DNA of 64,000 nt from Paguma larvata. Lineage: Eukaryota; Chordata; Mammalia; Carnivora; Viverridae. Position 1 is the first letter of the stretch. Every line of letters starts with the position of its first letter. The notes under the pieces are model-generated. The model did not search any database. It saw only the letters and a program-made list of their open reading frames with translations, and was not told where the DNA came from. The position numbers and the translations under genes are program-made. Positions 13,270 through 24,300 of this stretch are shown piece after piece. The stretch is from assembly GCA_030068075.1 (NCBI GenBank), contig CM057826.1, positions 113,918,746 through 113,982,745 of the forward strand, written 5' to 3'.

Positions 13270-13467
13270 GGAGTGCCTCGGTGGCTTGGTTGGTGGAGTG
13301 TGTGCTCTTGATTTCAGCTCAGGTCATGATCCTAGGGTCGTGAGATCAAGCCCTATGTTGGGGTCCATGCTGAGCATGGAGTCTGCTTAGGATTCTCTCT
13401 GTCTCTCCCTCTCTCTCTCTGCCCCTCTCCAGCTCATGCTCTGAGATCTCTCTATAAATAAAGAAAT
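13270..13467 (+). mobile_element. Carnivore SINE, older subtype
   Basis: GAGTGCCTCGGTGGCTTGG start, TTGATTTCAGCTCAGGTCATG, TC-rich tract and an AAATAAAG-type tail. A degraded duplication, AAAATCCTT versus AAATATCCTT, flanks it. Confidence 0.9.
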
Positions 13468-13477
13468 AAATATCCTT

Positions 13478-14369
13478 AAAAGCATTACACAGCTTCAGTA
13501 AAAATTAACTTTCCTAATCATTTAACCATGGTTTCTATTCATATTATTTTCCAATATGGTAATGCTCAGACATATCCTCCTACCTCACAATTCTCAACTG
13601 TGGGATTTTTCTTTCAAAGAAACAATGTGATTGTTTGCATAAGGCAGGAAATCCCGAATTCGGACTGCCTGGCCTACCACGTTGCTCTTTGAATTTTCCT
13701 GGATGACTCGTTTATTTCCAGGGGATTTTTGCCCTTTTCCAGGTGCTCTTTGCCCTTTTCTTGCTTTTTTCCTCTTTATTGTATTTCTTCCTCTTGGTCT
13801 CAGCATTTCTCAGTTAAGATCACACTGAGTTACTCCTGCCTCAAAAGTCATTTCTCTGTTTCAGACAGAAGATTGGCCCATCCCAATCCCCTTTCCTACC
13901 GGTCCTTTACAGCCTGTTCTCTTTTACATTTTTCTTCACTCATTTTTCATAAGCTTGAAATAGTCCCCCAAACAATAATGCCCACTATAACTCCTCTCAT
14001 TCAATACCTAAGGGTCTTTTGTCTCTTAGAAGGAAATGTTTATGTAATGATCATAAGATTTGTTCTCTTTTTCCAGTAGAAATACCCTTTTTCTCCCTTT
14101 TGGGAACTGCCTCTTCTTGACTCCATATTGTCCTGAAGGAACTGTCACCCAATGCTGCCATGTCTAGCCACAAAGAGAGGACATCAGACCCATAGCTAAA
14201 CCTCCCATCTCTCAATCATTTGACCCAAGTTGTGTGAACCAGAGTCTTCACTGAAACTGTTCTGCTGGAGCTTATGGGTAAAATGTGTTCTAATGTGGGA
14301 TGTTGCCAGGCCAGGGGGATGTGAGTTCAGCAGCCACCTTCACTACCAGTAGAAGAAGACATTCATGTG
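13478..14369. other. KCTD16 intron, no recognised element
   Basis: Unique-looking sequence with no supported gene. It ends at the target site of the young L1. Confidence 0.45.
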
Positions 14370-15136
14370 GAAAGAAGCCAACCAATGCAAGAGGGTGCCT
14401 GTTTCTCCACATCCTCGCCAGCATCTATAGTTTCCTGATTTGTTCATTTTAGCCACTCTGTGGTGTGAGGCAGCCACTCTGGAGAACTGTGTGGAGGTTC
14501 CTCAAAAAAATGAAAATAGAACTACCCTATGACCCAGCAATAGCATTGTTAGGAATCTACCCAAGAGATCCAGGACTGCTGATGCATAGGGGCACGTGTA
14601 CCCTGATGTTCATAGCAGCACTTTTGGCAATAGACAAATCATGGAAAGAGACTAAGTGTCCATCAACTGATGAATGGATAAAGAAGATGTGGTATATATA
14701 TATATATATATATATACAATGGACTACTATGCGGCAATGCGAAAGAATGAAATCTGGCCATGTGTGGCAACATGGATGGAACTGGAGGGTATTATGCTGA
14801 GCGAAATAAGTCAGGCAGAGAAAGACAGATGCCATATGTTCCCACGCATAGGTAGGCTTTGGGAAACCTAGCAGAAAACCAGGGGGGAGGGGAAGAGAGG
14901 AAGGGGGAAAAAAAAGCCACAGAGAGGAAGGAAGACATGACATGAGAGACTTCAAAGAATAAGAACAAACTGAGGAGAGGGGGGGATGTGGGAGGGGGGA
15001 GAGTGGGTGAGGGGCACAGAGGAGGGCACTTGTTGGGCTGAGCATTGGGTGTTGTATGGAAACCAATTTGACAATAAGTTATTATTAAAAATAATAATAA
15101 AAAAAATAAAAAAAATAAAAAAGAAAGAAGCCAACC
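14370..15136 (+). mobile_element. Young L1 (felid type), 5'-truncated with 5' inversion, full duplication
   Basis: From 14471 to about 15122 the sequence is sense L1: the ORF2 C-terminus (GCCACTCTGGAGAACTGTG, ATGAATGGATAAAGAAGATG, then a (TA)n run), and a 3' UTR ending in TTGTATGGAAACCAATTTG and a long A-rich tail. From 14384 to about 14470 it is antisense ORF2 (TTTCTCCACATCCTCGCCAG), adjacent in L1 coordinates to the sense part. GAAAGAAGCCAACC flanks it exactly at 14370-14383 and 15123-15136. This is a twin-primed insertion. Open frames here are ORF2 remnants. Confidence 0.93.
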
Positions 15137-15276
15137 GAGACAGGCAAAGCTGAGAACTGTCAAGAGACAGAGCCCTCTCAAGTTGGCCCCATTCCTAGGC
15201 TTTTAATTTCATAAACCAGAAATTTTCTTGGCTTAATCTCATGAGAGTTAGTTTTCTTTACAGTAGAGAAAGTCTT

Positions 15277-15289
15277 TTTTATGTTTATT

Positions 15290-15335
<46 letters not shown>

Positions 15336-15495
15336 GGGGAGGGGCAGAGAGAGAGGCAGACACAGAATCCAAAGCAGGCTCCAAGCTCCAAGCTGTCAGC
15401 ATGGAGCCTGACATGGGGCTCGAACCCATGAACCGTACGGTCATGACCTGAGCTGGAGCTGGACGCTTATCCGAGTGAACCACCCAGGCGTCCCC
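15277..15495 (-). mobile_element. Carnivore SINE, minus orientation, with expanded GA tract
   Basis: Poly-T/ATTTATTTTTGAGAG start (reverse tail), (GA)n at about 15292-15328, then the reverse-complement SINE body ending in GAACCACCCAGGCGTCCC. CAGTAGAGAAAGTCTT (15261-15276) and a near copy at 15496-15513 flank it. Confidence 0.94.
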
Positions 15496-15513
15496 CAGTC
15501 GAGAAGGAGTCTT

Positions 15514-15821
15514 GAATACTCCCTCAATTTCACATGAACACTCAGTGTCTGCCTGCTTTCCCTCCGTCACCCTTGTGTCACTCCAGCACTAATGTGACCA
15601 GTTCTCTAGGGGCAAGTGCTCTCACATGGCTTGACTATTTCATGGGTAATTTGTTTCTTTTATGGAATGGTGCCTCTTCGCTGTACAAGTTCCAATGAAG
15701 TAGGCTAACACTTTCAAGGGACATACTAAGGCCCTCTAGCCACCTGTTACACACAATTATTCTGATAGTGGATACTAACTATACCTCCAAAACCAGAAAC
15801 TTAGCATAATATAATAGATAT
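15514..15821. other. KCTD16 intron, nothing recognised
   Basis: Unique-looking sequence between the SINE and a MIR. Confidence 0.4.
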
Positions 15822-15985
15822 AATTTATTGAGGGCCCTCTATATGCCTATTATTGTGCTCACTACTTTACAAAATCTTCATAATGTTCTATTAGGTGGAC
15901 GCTATTCTTTCTTTCTTTTTGTGGAAGAGGAAATTATAGCTCAAAGTGGTTAATTATCTGATCCAGTTACCCTGGCCACCCCACA
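15822..15985 (-). mobile_element. MIR SINE, minus orientation
   Basis: TTTATTGAGGGCCCTCTATATG, TTGTGCTCACTACTTTAC and GAGGAAATTATAGCTCAAAG follow the reverse MIR consensus. Confidence 0.75.
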
Positions 15986-16599
15986 TGCTGCCCATCAGCC
16001 TCACTGACATCACTCAATTCATCAGTGACAGCTTGGGGATGGTAGACAGTGACCCAAGCATCCTCGCCCTGAGATACAGCTTTCACCTATGACTATGAGG
16101 GGGATGATACTGTGGCAGGGATGCTGAGCTCCAGCCCAGGTGACAAAGGACAGGGGCCTCTGCATCACTCTGTGGCTAACCTGTGAGGGTCGGAGTGAGA
16201 GCCAGGGAACCAGGGCTTTCTGATGTGAACCTGTGCACACTCTGCTGAGGGCACAACCGCTCGGATACAGAGGGCAGATGTCCTTCCTAGGACAGGCAGC
16301 CTGATTTCACAGGCCTGGGATACTGGCTGTGAGGCCCAGGTGACCTCTGCAGAGGTGGCCTGAGGGCACTGGGCCCCATCCCTGCGGCCCTGAGGCAGTC
16401 TGCTTCTCCTGGGGAGGACAGAGTCCAGGGGCCCAGACTGGAACTGCCCCTCCCGCCTGAAAGCCAGACAACCCTGCTGTCAGTCACCTCCATCGAAGTC
16501 AGACACCCCTACTGCCAGCTGCCTCCCACTCATGCGGACCTCATCTTTGTGTGAAAGGAAACAGCCCTCCCACACCTGAATTAAAAACATGCTCTTTTA
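15986..16599. other. KCTD16 intron, GC-richer unique segment
   Basis: About 600 bases, richer in GC than its neighbours. No splice-bounded open frame or known repeat was recognised. Confidence 0.4.
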
Positions 16600-16811
16600 A
16601 GGGCACCTGGGTGGCTCAAGAGGTTAAGAGTCCGGCTTAGGTCATGACCTCACTTTGTGATCTCTCGGTTTGTGAATTCGAACCCCTTATCGGGTTCTCT
16701 GCTGTCAGTACAGAGCCCACTTCGAATCCTCTGTCGCCCCCCCCCCCCAACTAGTGTTCACTCTCTCTTTCAAGAATAAACATTAAAAAAACAAAACAAA
16801 ACAAAACAAAA
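16600..16811 (+). mobile_element. Carnivore SINE (first of a pair)
   Basis: GGGCACCTGGGTGGCTCAAG start, a partly duplicated B-box region, and a run of C in the pyrimidine tract (about 16737-16748). It ends in an (AAAAC)n tail that abuts the next SINE. Confidence 0.9.
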
Positions 16812-16813
16812 CT

Positions 16814-17040
16814 GGAAGTGCCTGGGGGGCTTAGTTGGTTGAGCGTCCAACTTCGGCTCAGGTTATGATCTCACGGTTCATGGGTTCGAGCCCCATGTCA
16901 GGCTCCATGCTGACAGCTCGGAGCCTGGAACCTGCTTCAGATTCTGTTTTTCCCTCTCTCTCTGCCTCTCCCCTGCTTCTGCTCTGTGTCTCTTTCTCTC
17001 TCTCTCAAAAATAAAACATTTTTTAAAAATTTTAAAAAAC
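16814..17040 (+). mobile_element. Carnivore SINE (second of a pair)
   Basis: GAAGTGCCTGGGGGGCTTAG start, intact GGTTCGAGCCCCATG B-box region, TC-rich tract and A-rich tail. It sits in the A-rich tail of the preceding SINE. Confidence 0.93.
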
Positions 17041-17954
17041 CTACTCCCCTCTGAAAATAATTACTTTTAACTTTTAATTAATCGGACAAGTGGCAAATTA
17101 AGAATTCGGATCCAGATCTCTTTAATACAAAGACTCTGCTGTTTTTGTTGGACATAGTATTCAATATCACAGGAGATTTCTACCAGAGATACTAAAAATT
17201 TGAATAAGCCCAAGGGTTAAAGTGTTGACTTAAGGTCATGGTAGACCCAGTGATTCCAGTACTTCAGTAAGTTTTAGAAGTAACTGACTCACTGAGCAAC
17301 TTCAAAATCCGAAGGACTTTTATCATTACACCTACATAAGAAATGCTAGTTCTGCCTCCCAAGCAGACTGGAAAGAACTGAAGATGACTAAAGGAGGGAT
17401 GAAGCATCGCGGGCACTCCTCCTGCTGTGTGGGCATGCCGTCTCCCTACACCAGGCTTCGGCTCTGACACAGGTGCCCTGGTAGCAACCTGCAGTCCTTG
17501 AAGTATGCACTTAGCACAGGAAAAAAAAAAAAAGCCCCTTGCCACTTAATTAAGATATAATAGTTACTAATATTGCTTAATGAATTTTCAACAACCAACT
17601 AATATGTGGTACCTCCTCAAAGGGGGAAAAAATTCAAAACATGGTAATCTATGGTTTATTGGCAAATGCAAACCTAAACTTGGAGTGATCCTCCTGGTAG
17701 AAGGGAAAAAAAGAAAAAAGCCAAATTAATCCAGAGTTGTTTAAAGGCTAGAGAACACTATGCATTTTATGAGAATCATAGATCAAATAAAAGAGGTGTC
17801 TTAAACATTTATAACTCACATTGAAACTACTCTGAAGGGAGTGCAGTTAACCAGGAGAAGCACAGCTGGCCATGAGGAGGCCCACCTGGACGACTGTGCG
17901 GAGCTCACTGTGGGCAGGCCCGCGTAGAAGCTCAGGAAAGGACCTTTGAGGCCT
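17041..17954. other. KCTD16 intron, nothing recognised
   Basis: Unique-looking sequence; a short A run at about 17520-17533. Confidence 0.4.
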
Positions 17955-18045
17955 CCGAGCATCCTTGTCTTACAATGAGGAGAAAGAAAGGGGCCTAATA
18001 GTAAGTGTCAGAGCCCAAGTCCAGGTCTGGAGCCCTGTCTGAGAC
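17955..18045 (-). mobile_element. MIR fragment, minus orientation
   Basis: TCTTACAATGAGGAGAAAG followed by AGTAAGTGTCAGAGCCCAAG and GGTCTGGAGCC matches reverse MIR. Confidence 0.55.
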
Positions 18046-18659
18046 CTTGCCAGAGACACAGCTAGGAAGATGTGGAACTCTGCGGGCAAAATGAAACCCA
18101 GCTGGAGAGGGGCTCCTATCTGGAACAGTCTTTCATCTGCGGTGGGGAAGCTCACAGGGAGAGGCCACTGCTGAGTACAGTCAAGATAAGCACAACACAG
18201 AAGGGTCTGGAGAAAGCAGATTCCTGCCATATGTTCACACGTCTAATGGTGAGAGACAGAGAGAGACAGAGACAAAGAGAGAGAAGTAGGCAGCATCAGC
18301 GGTACCTCTACCCGATGAGAATGCTGACCTATGTTGGCACCGACCCTAAGCCACACACAAGGCACTTCCCCCGCACCATCTCAGTGAATCATTGAAACCA
18401 GTGAAGAGAGGTAAGGAATTGCAATACCTAATTCCTACTTCCTGAATGGGAGGCTCAGTGGGACCAAATCTCCCTAGCTTCTAGGAGACTCACATTCCAT
18501 CAGAGGAATTCACTTAGAACCAACATCTCAACGGCCTTATTTTAAAGCATGTATACCCACAGTGCACGAACAAGTGTGACACCTCAGTGTGAATCACCAT
18601 GCTGGGGCTCAACAGAGGAAGCCTAGGGACGCACAAATGGCATTAATGAAAAATAAGAA

Positions 18660-19090
18660 TGCACCACATGTCACACGTGCAATGCTAAGGACTTTATAAA
18701 CATTTTATTCTAACAGCACTCTGAGGCAGGGTCTCCCATCACTGGCATTTGGGCTGAATAATTCCTTGTCGCGGGCGCTGTCCTGTGCAGTGTAGGACGT
18801 GTATCAGCAGGCCATCCCTGGTCTCTACCACCACCTTCTCCTCCCTTCATCAGTCAAGACAACTAAAAACGCCTCTGGGTATTGCCAAACATCCTCTGGG
18901 GGGCAATATCACCTCCAGTTAAGAACCGCTGTTCTAAGATAAATAAATACTATTCCTATTATATGATAAGGAAACTGAATTCCACAAAATTTGACTAATT
19001 TGCCCATGAATCATACAGCTAGTAAAAGGTGAAAGCAGGATTTGATTTTTGGTCGATCTGACTCCAAGACTGTTATCTGTTCCACCGTTA
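18660..19090 (-). mobile_element. MIR split by a MER20-like element
   Basis: The left part (GGACTTTATAAACATTTTATTC) and the right part from 18934 (GATAAGGAAACTGAATTCC, ATACAGCTAGTAAAAGGTG, GTCGATCTGACTCC) are reverse MIR. Between them lies a separate hAT element. Confidence 0.7.
18735..18932 (-). mobile_element. MER20-like hAT DNA transposon
   Basis: GCGCTGTCCTGTGCAGTGTAG, then ATTGCCAAACATCCTCTGGG and a GGGCAATATCACC block, then GTTAAGAACCGCTG. This is the reverse complement of a MER20-type element. Confidence 0.75.
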
Positions 19091-19418
19091 TGCTGTGGTG
19101 CTCCTGAGAAATATGCTGCCTTTCAGAAAAACAAATCTTCCATTCATAGGAAGTTCCAAGAGAAGCCGAGTAAAAGGAAAGGAAAACTGGCTTGCCTTTT
19201 CACTTTTCGTAAAATGCAAAGAACACCTCATCTTTGCCAGGTTATCTTCAGATAATAGGATAAGATGTACAGAATTTAGCAGCTCTGCCTGAACATGTCA
19301 TCTCTGCTAAGTGGTCACTGATTGATTATTATTCTTTTAATTAGGACAATGGCAGCTCCACCCACAGACTTTTCCCATATGGCCATGGCCCATATTCACA
19401 CCATGTCATGATAATAAA

Positions 19419-19426
19419 TGACGTCA
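19419..19426. promoter_or_regulatory. Perfect CRE palindrome TGACGTCA
   Basis: The full CREB/ATF consensus octamer in unique sequence. TTTTAATTAGGACAATGG lies about 80 nt upstream. Function is inferred from the motif alone. Confidence 0.35.
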
Positions 19427-19519
19427 GATTAAGTAGTTGCTACATTCCACGTGTTGTTCTGTCCTTTCCTTGAAGAATTTCACCTGAAATCTAAAGCATC
19501 TCTCCGAGGTTGGGTCCAC

Positions 19520-19640
19520 TGTGACTCGCATTTTACGGAAGAGCTGACTGAGGCACAGCGCTGGTAAGTAGCTGACCCAAAGTCTGTAAGAGGCAAGCTG
19601 TGATGGAGTCTGGCCAGCTCGACCCCAGAATCTCGTAACA
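19520..19640 (-). mobile_element. MIR fragment, minus orientation
   Basis: GCATTTTACGGAAGAGCTG, CTGAGGCACAGCGCTGG and AGTAGCTGACCCAAAGTC match reverse MIR. Confidence 0.65.
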
Positions 19641-20590
19641 AGTCAGGCAATAATAACTAAAACCTTGTGGTTCGGAATTTGGGTTTGATTAAGAAATAGG
19701 AACGGAGCACAACTGGGCTGGGGACTTGCACTCCCTCATCTGAGAATGTTAGAAGTGACGACACTTCTCTGGTAGGCGCATGAGAAGTAAATGGATTTGT
19801 CCACAGCAGGACCATGGGACCTAGAATATACTCAATGCCAACGAACAATGGGCTTTTTTAAGATAACTGATCACTTTGACACCCAAACTGGCAATGGTGA
19901 TATTGGTTACAATTATGAAATATTTAAAAAGGTAATTTCAATAATGATAACTTGACAGGTAATTTCTTGTTTCTTCTGCTTGTCTTAGTCTTCATATTAC
20001 TCAACCCAGATCTCAACTTTCTATTCTCATCATGGGGTGTTTACCAAAAAGCTGATCCTAATTGCAAAGATTGATAATATTTAGGAAAACCTTGCTGAAG
20101 AACAAGTACATTAGATAAATTCTCCTCCTCCTGGCTCTGGTGTGCTGCAGCGACTTTAAGGGCAACAGAATTTCTGAAATGGTAGACTGTGTACCGTGAC
20201 GATAGTTCATGGTTACACCTTTATATACAATTTTCCTGTTTCTCTTAAGTCATAGTTATTACACACAAATGCAGAACCTCATAAAGTTGCCCAACTCACT
20301 CTTCCCTGATGGGAAGAAATACCGTTGAGTCATGGAGCCCACAGCTAACTCCATGGTGAACTCCTATAAAACAGTCTTTAAAGTGGTTTGACAGATATAT
20401 CCAATATAAATGGAAGCAAAGGAGTACTGCCAACATAAATAAGCACTAACAATTTCCAGGCGGTAGGGGATGGAAAATAAATATCTCTCTGATCACCCTG
20501 GGGAAGTCAGACTGAGACAGATCTGAATTCTACATTGCTTGGTCATTGGCTATTAAATATATTATCTTCTCTTAATTGATGATTAGATCC
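19641..20590. other. KCTD16 intron, nothing recognised
   Basis: AT-rich unique-looking sequence with no supported gene. Confidence 0.4.
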
Positions 20591-20606
20591 CTAGTAATGC
20601 ATTCTT

Positions 20607-20804
20607 TTTTTTTTTTTAAGTTTATTTATTTTGAGAAAGAGAGAGAGTACAAGCAGGGCAGGGGCAGAGAGAAAATCCCAAGCAGGCTCCAAGCATCGTC
20701 AGCACAGAGGAGGATGTGGGGCTCGAATTCATGAACTGTGAGATCATGACCTGAGTTGAAAGCAAGAGTTAGACGCTTAACTGATTGAGCCACCAGGGAC
20801 TCCG
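20607..20804 (-). mobile_element. Carnivore SINE, minus orientation
   Basis: Poly-T, TTTATTTATTTTGAGAAAG, AGCAGGCTCCAAGC, GATCATGACCTGAG and GAGCCACCAGGGACTCC. The flanks CTAGTAATGCATTCTT (20591-20606) and CTAGTAACACACTCTT (20805-20820) are a diverged duplication. Confidence 0.93.
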
Positions 20805-20880
20805 CTAGTAACACACTCTTAAGTGTTAATACTTGGAAAAGAGCTGGGAAAGAACTTTTAAAAAAGAGAATCAGAAGATA

Positions 20881-21805
20881 GGAGTCCCAATTTCATTTTT
20901 CTGCTGATCCACTTTTCCTAGAACCATTTGTGGAAGAAGTGATCCTTTGCTCATTGAGTACTCCTGGTTCCCTTGTCAAATGTTAACCATACACGTGAGG
21001 GTTTATTTATGGGCTCTTTCTTAGTTCTGTCCATTGAACTATGGGTCTGTTTTCATGCCAGCACTGTTTTATGCCACACTGTTTTGACTCCTATTGCTTG
21101 GTAACGGCTCTGAAATCAGAAAGCCTCAGAAAGCTTTAGTTTTCTCTCTCAGGACTGCTTCAGCTATTCAGAGTCTTTAGTGGCTTTAAACAAATTTAAG
21201 GCTTTTTCTTTTTTTTTTTATTTTAATTTTTGTTTATTTGTTTTTCAGTAAACTCTGCACCCAACATGGGGCTCAACCTCATGACTCCAAGATCAAGGGT
21301 CACATGCTCTACCAACTGAGCCATCCAGGCAACCCTGGACTTTTCTATTTCTCTGCAAGATGCAACTGGAATTTTGATAAGGATTACATTAGCTCAAACT
21401 GGATTAAAGACTTAAACATAAACTCTGAAACCATAAAACTCCAAGAAAAAAAACACAGGGGAAAAAAACGCCTTGACAACTGGTCCTGGTAATGACTTTT
21501 ATAATAGGACACCGAAAGCACAAACAGCAAAAGCAAGCAAAAATCGGTACGTGGGACTATATACACAGTAAGAAGCTTCTGTACAGTAAAAGAAACAACC
21601 AACTAAATGAAAAGGCAACTTATGGAGTGAAAGAAAGTATTTGCAAATCGTGTATTTGATAAGGGGTTAATATCCAAAATATATAAGGAACTCATATAAC
21701 TCAACAGCAAAAAAAAAAATCTGATTAAAAAGAGGGCAGAGGAACTGAACAGACATTTTTCCAAGTAAGACATACGAAAGGTAAACAGATACATGAAAAG
21801 GTGCC
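20881..21805 (+). mobile_element. Ancient L1 with 5' inversion, interrupted by a SINE
   Basis: From 20881 to 21391 (minus the SINE at 21205-21335) the sequence is antisense L1 ORF2 (TTTTGACTCCTATTGCTTGG, GGGTTTATTTATGGGCTC, TTTTGATAAGGATTACATT). At about 21392 it switches to sense ORF2 (CTGGATTAAAGACTTAAAC, GGGGTTAATATCCAAAATAT, TGAACAGACATTTTTCC). The two blocks are nearly contiguous in L1 coordinates, as in a twin-primed insertion. Confidence 0.8.
21205..21335 (-). mobile_element. Short older carnivore SINE nested in L1
   Basis: T-rich start, GTAAACTCTGCACCCAACAT, GGGGCTCAACCTCATGACTC and CCAACTGAGCCATCCAGGC. It lacks the long GA tract, and L1 antisense resumes directly after it. Confidence 0.85.
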
Positions 21806-22261
21806 AGGATGAGGAAAAGGTTGGGGGCTCGGGGGAGGATAAAGATAATGACTTAAAATAGGAATGTTTCTGGGCCTATAGAAGATACAAACTGGTAAGT
21901 CCTGATCTCTTACCTCACAAACACTATTTCAAATTCCATTTCCCTCCCCCCACGCTTCTCCTCTATTTCCATGAAGACAGCTTTGTTTCAATAATTCTAT
22001 GTGACTGGCTTGCATCTATATGGTTGTACAGAGGAGCATGGTGTAAAACAGAAAACTGACCTCAACAATGTGAATATAAGATACCTTATATTTTTTATAA
22101 GACATCCAATACTACTCTTGTGTTAACCTTGTTCTTCACTGAACTATGAGCTCCTGGAAAGTAAGTTCCCATTTGAAAGTTCATTGCTGGCTGAAAGTTA
22201 TACTCATTCCACTCTGACAATGATTTGAGAAGAGTCATGACTTAGCAGGAGATAAGAAATT

Positions 22262-23130
22262 ATGAAACCTAGTATTTGTACAATACTTAATAGATCACAG
22301 AACCATTTCCATTCATTGTACCTCATTTGATTCTCACATTTATTCACTCAGCACTCGACTAATATTTGATGGCTCTCTGCTAAACACTGTTTAGGCAACA
22401 GGTTCACAGCTAGCCACAGGGATTTACATAATAACTAAACGCTAAACAAGTAAAACACAATAAAAATTCAAGTAGTCCTGAGGGCTGCAAAGAAAATAAG
22501 ATAGGATAGATAATATGATGGAGTGAGAGGGTTGTAATCAACAGATGGACTGGTCAAATGGCATCTCCAGAAAAAAGTGACATTTGAGCAGGGACCCAAT
22601 GTCCAAAAGAAACCAGCCTGTGAAGATCCTAGAGAAGTTATTACAGGCAAAAGGAACATCAGGTACAAAGGTCCTGAGGTAGGAATAAGAGTGCATATAC
22701 AAGGAACAAAGAGAAAGCCTGCATGACTTGAACGTGTTGAGAGAGAAGGAAGTGTAGAAGATGAGGTTAGAGAGACAGATGGGGGCCAAACTGAGTAGGA
22801 CCTCAAAGGATATAATCAGGAATTAGGGTTTTATACCAGGCCATTAAGGAGGAAGGTTTTTCACAGAGGAATTACAGGACTTTCACATGTGTTTGCAAGC
22901 TTACTCTGCTGCTCACTAGAGCATAGATTATTAGTGAGCAAGAAGAGAGGTAGGGAAGCCAGTTAGGAGGCTATTCTAGAGCTAATAGTGACTTGCAGGA
23001 GTAGAGATGGAGAGCAGGGGCTCTATGAAGTACATTTCCTTAGTCCTACTTTACAGATGAGGAAAGTGAGGCTCAAGAAAGCAAATAATTTGTCAAAGTT
23101 GGTATAAGAGTAGAGAATTGCTCTGTTTAT
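22262..23130 (-). mobile_element. MIR split by an L2 fragment
   Basis: TTGTACCTCATTTGATTCTCAC on the left and ACTTTACAGATGAGGAAAGTG then GAGGCTCAAGAAAGC on the right are two parts of a reverse MIR. The interval between is L2-like. Confidence 0.6.
22336..22990 (-). mobile_element. L2 LINE 3' fragment, minus orientation
   Basis: AAGTGACATTTGAGCAGGGAC, GGTACAAAGGTCCTGAGG, GGAACAAAGAGAAAGCC and CCAGTTAGGAGGCTATT follow the reverse complement of the L2 3' region. Confidence 0.75.
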
Positions 23131-23999
23131 AAATTCAGTTATCCCCTCTCATGCTACGGTTGTGTCAATGGTTAAGGCATCTGAATACACCGATTATTAA
23201 AATCTTCCGCAAGCAATCTGCTTTTGACAAAAGATGTTCTCACTGTATCTAGCCCTATCCTGTACATCAGAACACTTACTTAGTTCATCCTTCAGCTGAT
23301 CTGCACCTGCTGGGGTTATCTGATTGACTTCACAAACTGGGAGCCCGGAGTTTAATTCTACAATCAGGAATCATTACATTGTTTGTAAACAATGACAGAC
23401 TATGATAAATATGCATTCTGGTTAATTACTTCCTTCCCATTTGCCATTTTTACTTTCTCATTTCCATCATCTTGTCACATCTTGGTACCTGATTGTGCGT
23501 TCCCCACAACAGGCAGAGGGAAAATAGCTGCAAACATATTGAAATGCAAGAAGAGAACCCCTGTATCCTCTGCGATCTCAGAAACAGGAGCCAAACATGA
23601 AGTTCAAACACGAGTGAAAATTAGCAGATTTCAATACATTCAGCTTTATATTATTCCTTTGGTTTGTGCATTAGGTTTTCATTCAAGAAACAGAGTTCCT
23701 ACTGAATTTCCATTACAGCCTAGCCCATGACGCTGGATTAGTAAACAAACAGTAACCCAAATTGCATTAGGGTCTAAGACATTTGGCTTCTTTCTTTTTT
23801 TTCTTTTTTTAACAGCAGGACCGAGGAGTAGTTAGTAAACATTTTAGGACAGGTTTCCTCTATCTACAGAAGAACAGCCTTTGCAGCAGAATTCTTGGAA
23901 CGGAGAAAGCAGTCTCCATATGGTTTATTAAATACCAACAATTCACATATGGTACAGTATAGGTGTGGTACAAATCCGGCAGTATAAGAGAAAGGCAGT
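23131..23999. other. KCTD16 intron, nothing recognised
   Basis: Unique-looking sequence. The 112-codon frame at 23392-23730 has no recognised domain. Confidence 0.4.
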
Positions 24000-24195
24000 T
24001 TCACGTGGCGATGAAAAACCTGGGCTGTGATGTCAGACAAAGCTCAGAGTGCACTGCACTTCTACTTCTAACTTATGGGACTCGTGCAAGGTGCCAAACC
24101 TCAGTCTGCTCACCTGTAACACAGGGGCGATCGCAGTACCTGCCCCGTGGGGTTGAGAAGTTAATGCGAAGTGCGTTACAAGGCTCCTGAACTAA
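24000..24195 (+). mobile_element. MIR SINE, plus orientation
   Basis: AACCTGGGCTGTGATGTCAG, ACCTCAGTCTGCTCACCTG and GGGGCGATCGCAGTACCTG follow MIR, with CpG-bearing variants. Confidence 0.7.
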
Positions 24196-24246
24196 ATACA
24201 CTAGTCATTGTTGTTGCCAGGTATTATTGGTAGTACAAATAATATA

Positions 24247-24300
24247 TTAGTAATATAGATTGTTACCAATCATAATTAATTACCAATCTATCATTACTAA
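24247..24300. repeat. Imperfect AT-rich inverted repeat
   Basis: TTAGTAATATAGATTG (24247-24262) pairs with CAATCTATCATTACTAA (24284-24300) with one bulged base. The loop is about 21 nt and contains TAATTAAT. Confidence 0.8.

Noticed and set aside
14465..15181. Open frames of 110-170 codons on both strands
   Set aside because: The plus-strand frame is the L1 ORF2 C-terminal remnant; the minus-strand frames are its antisense and the pyrimidine-rich complement of the 3' UTR.
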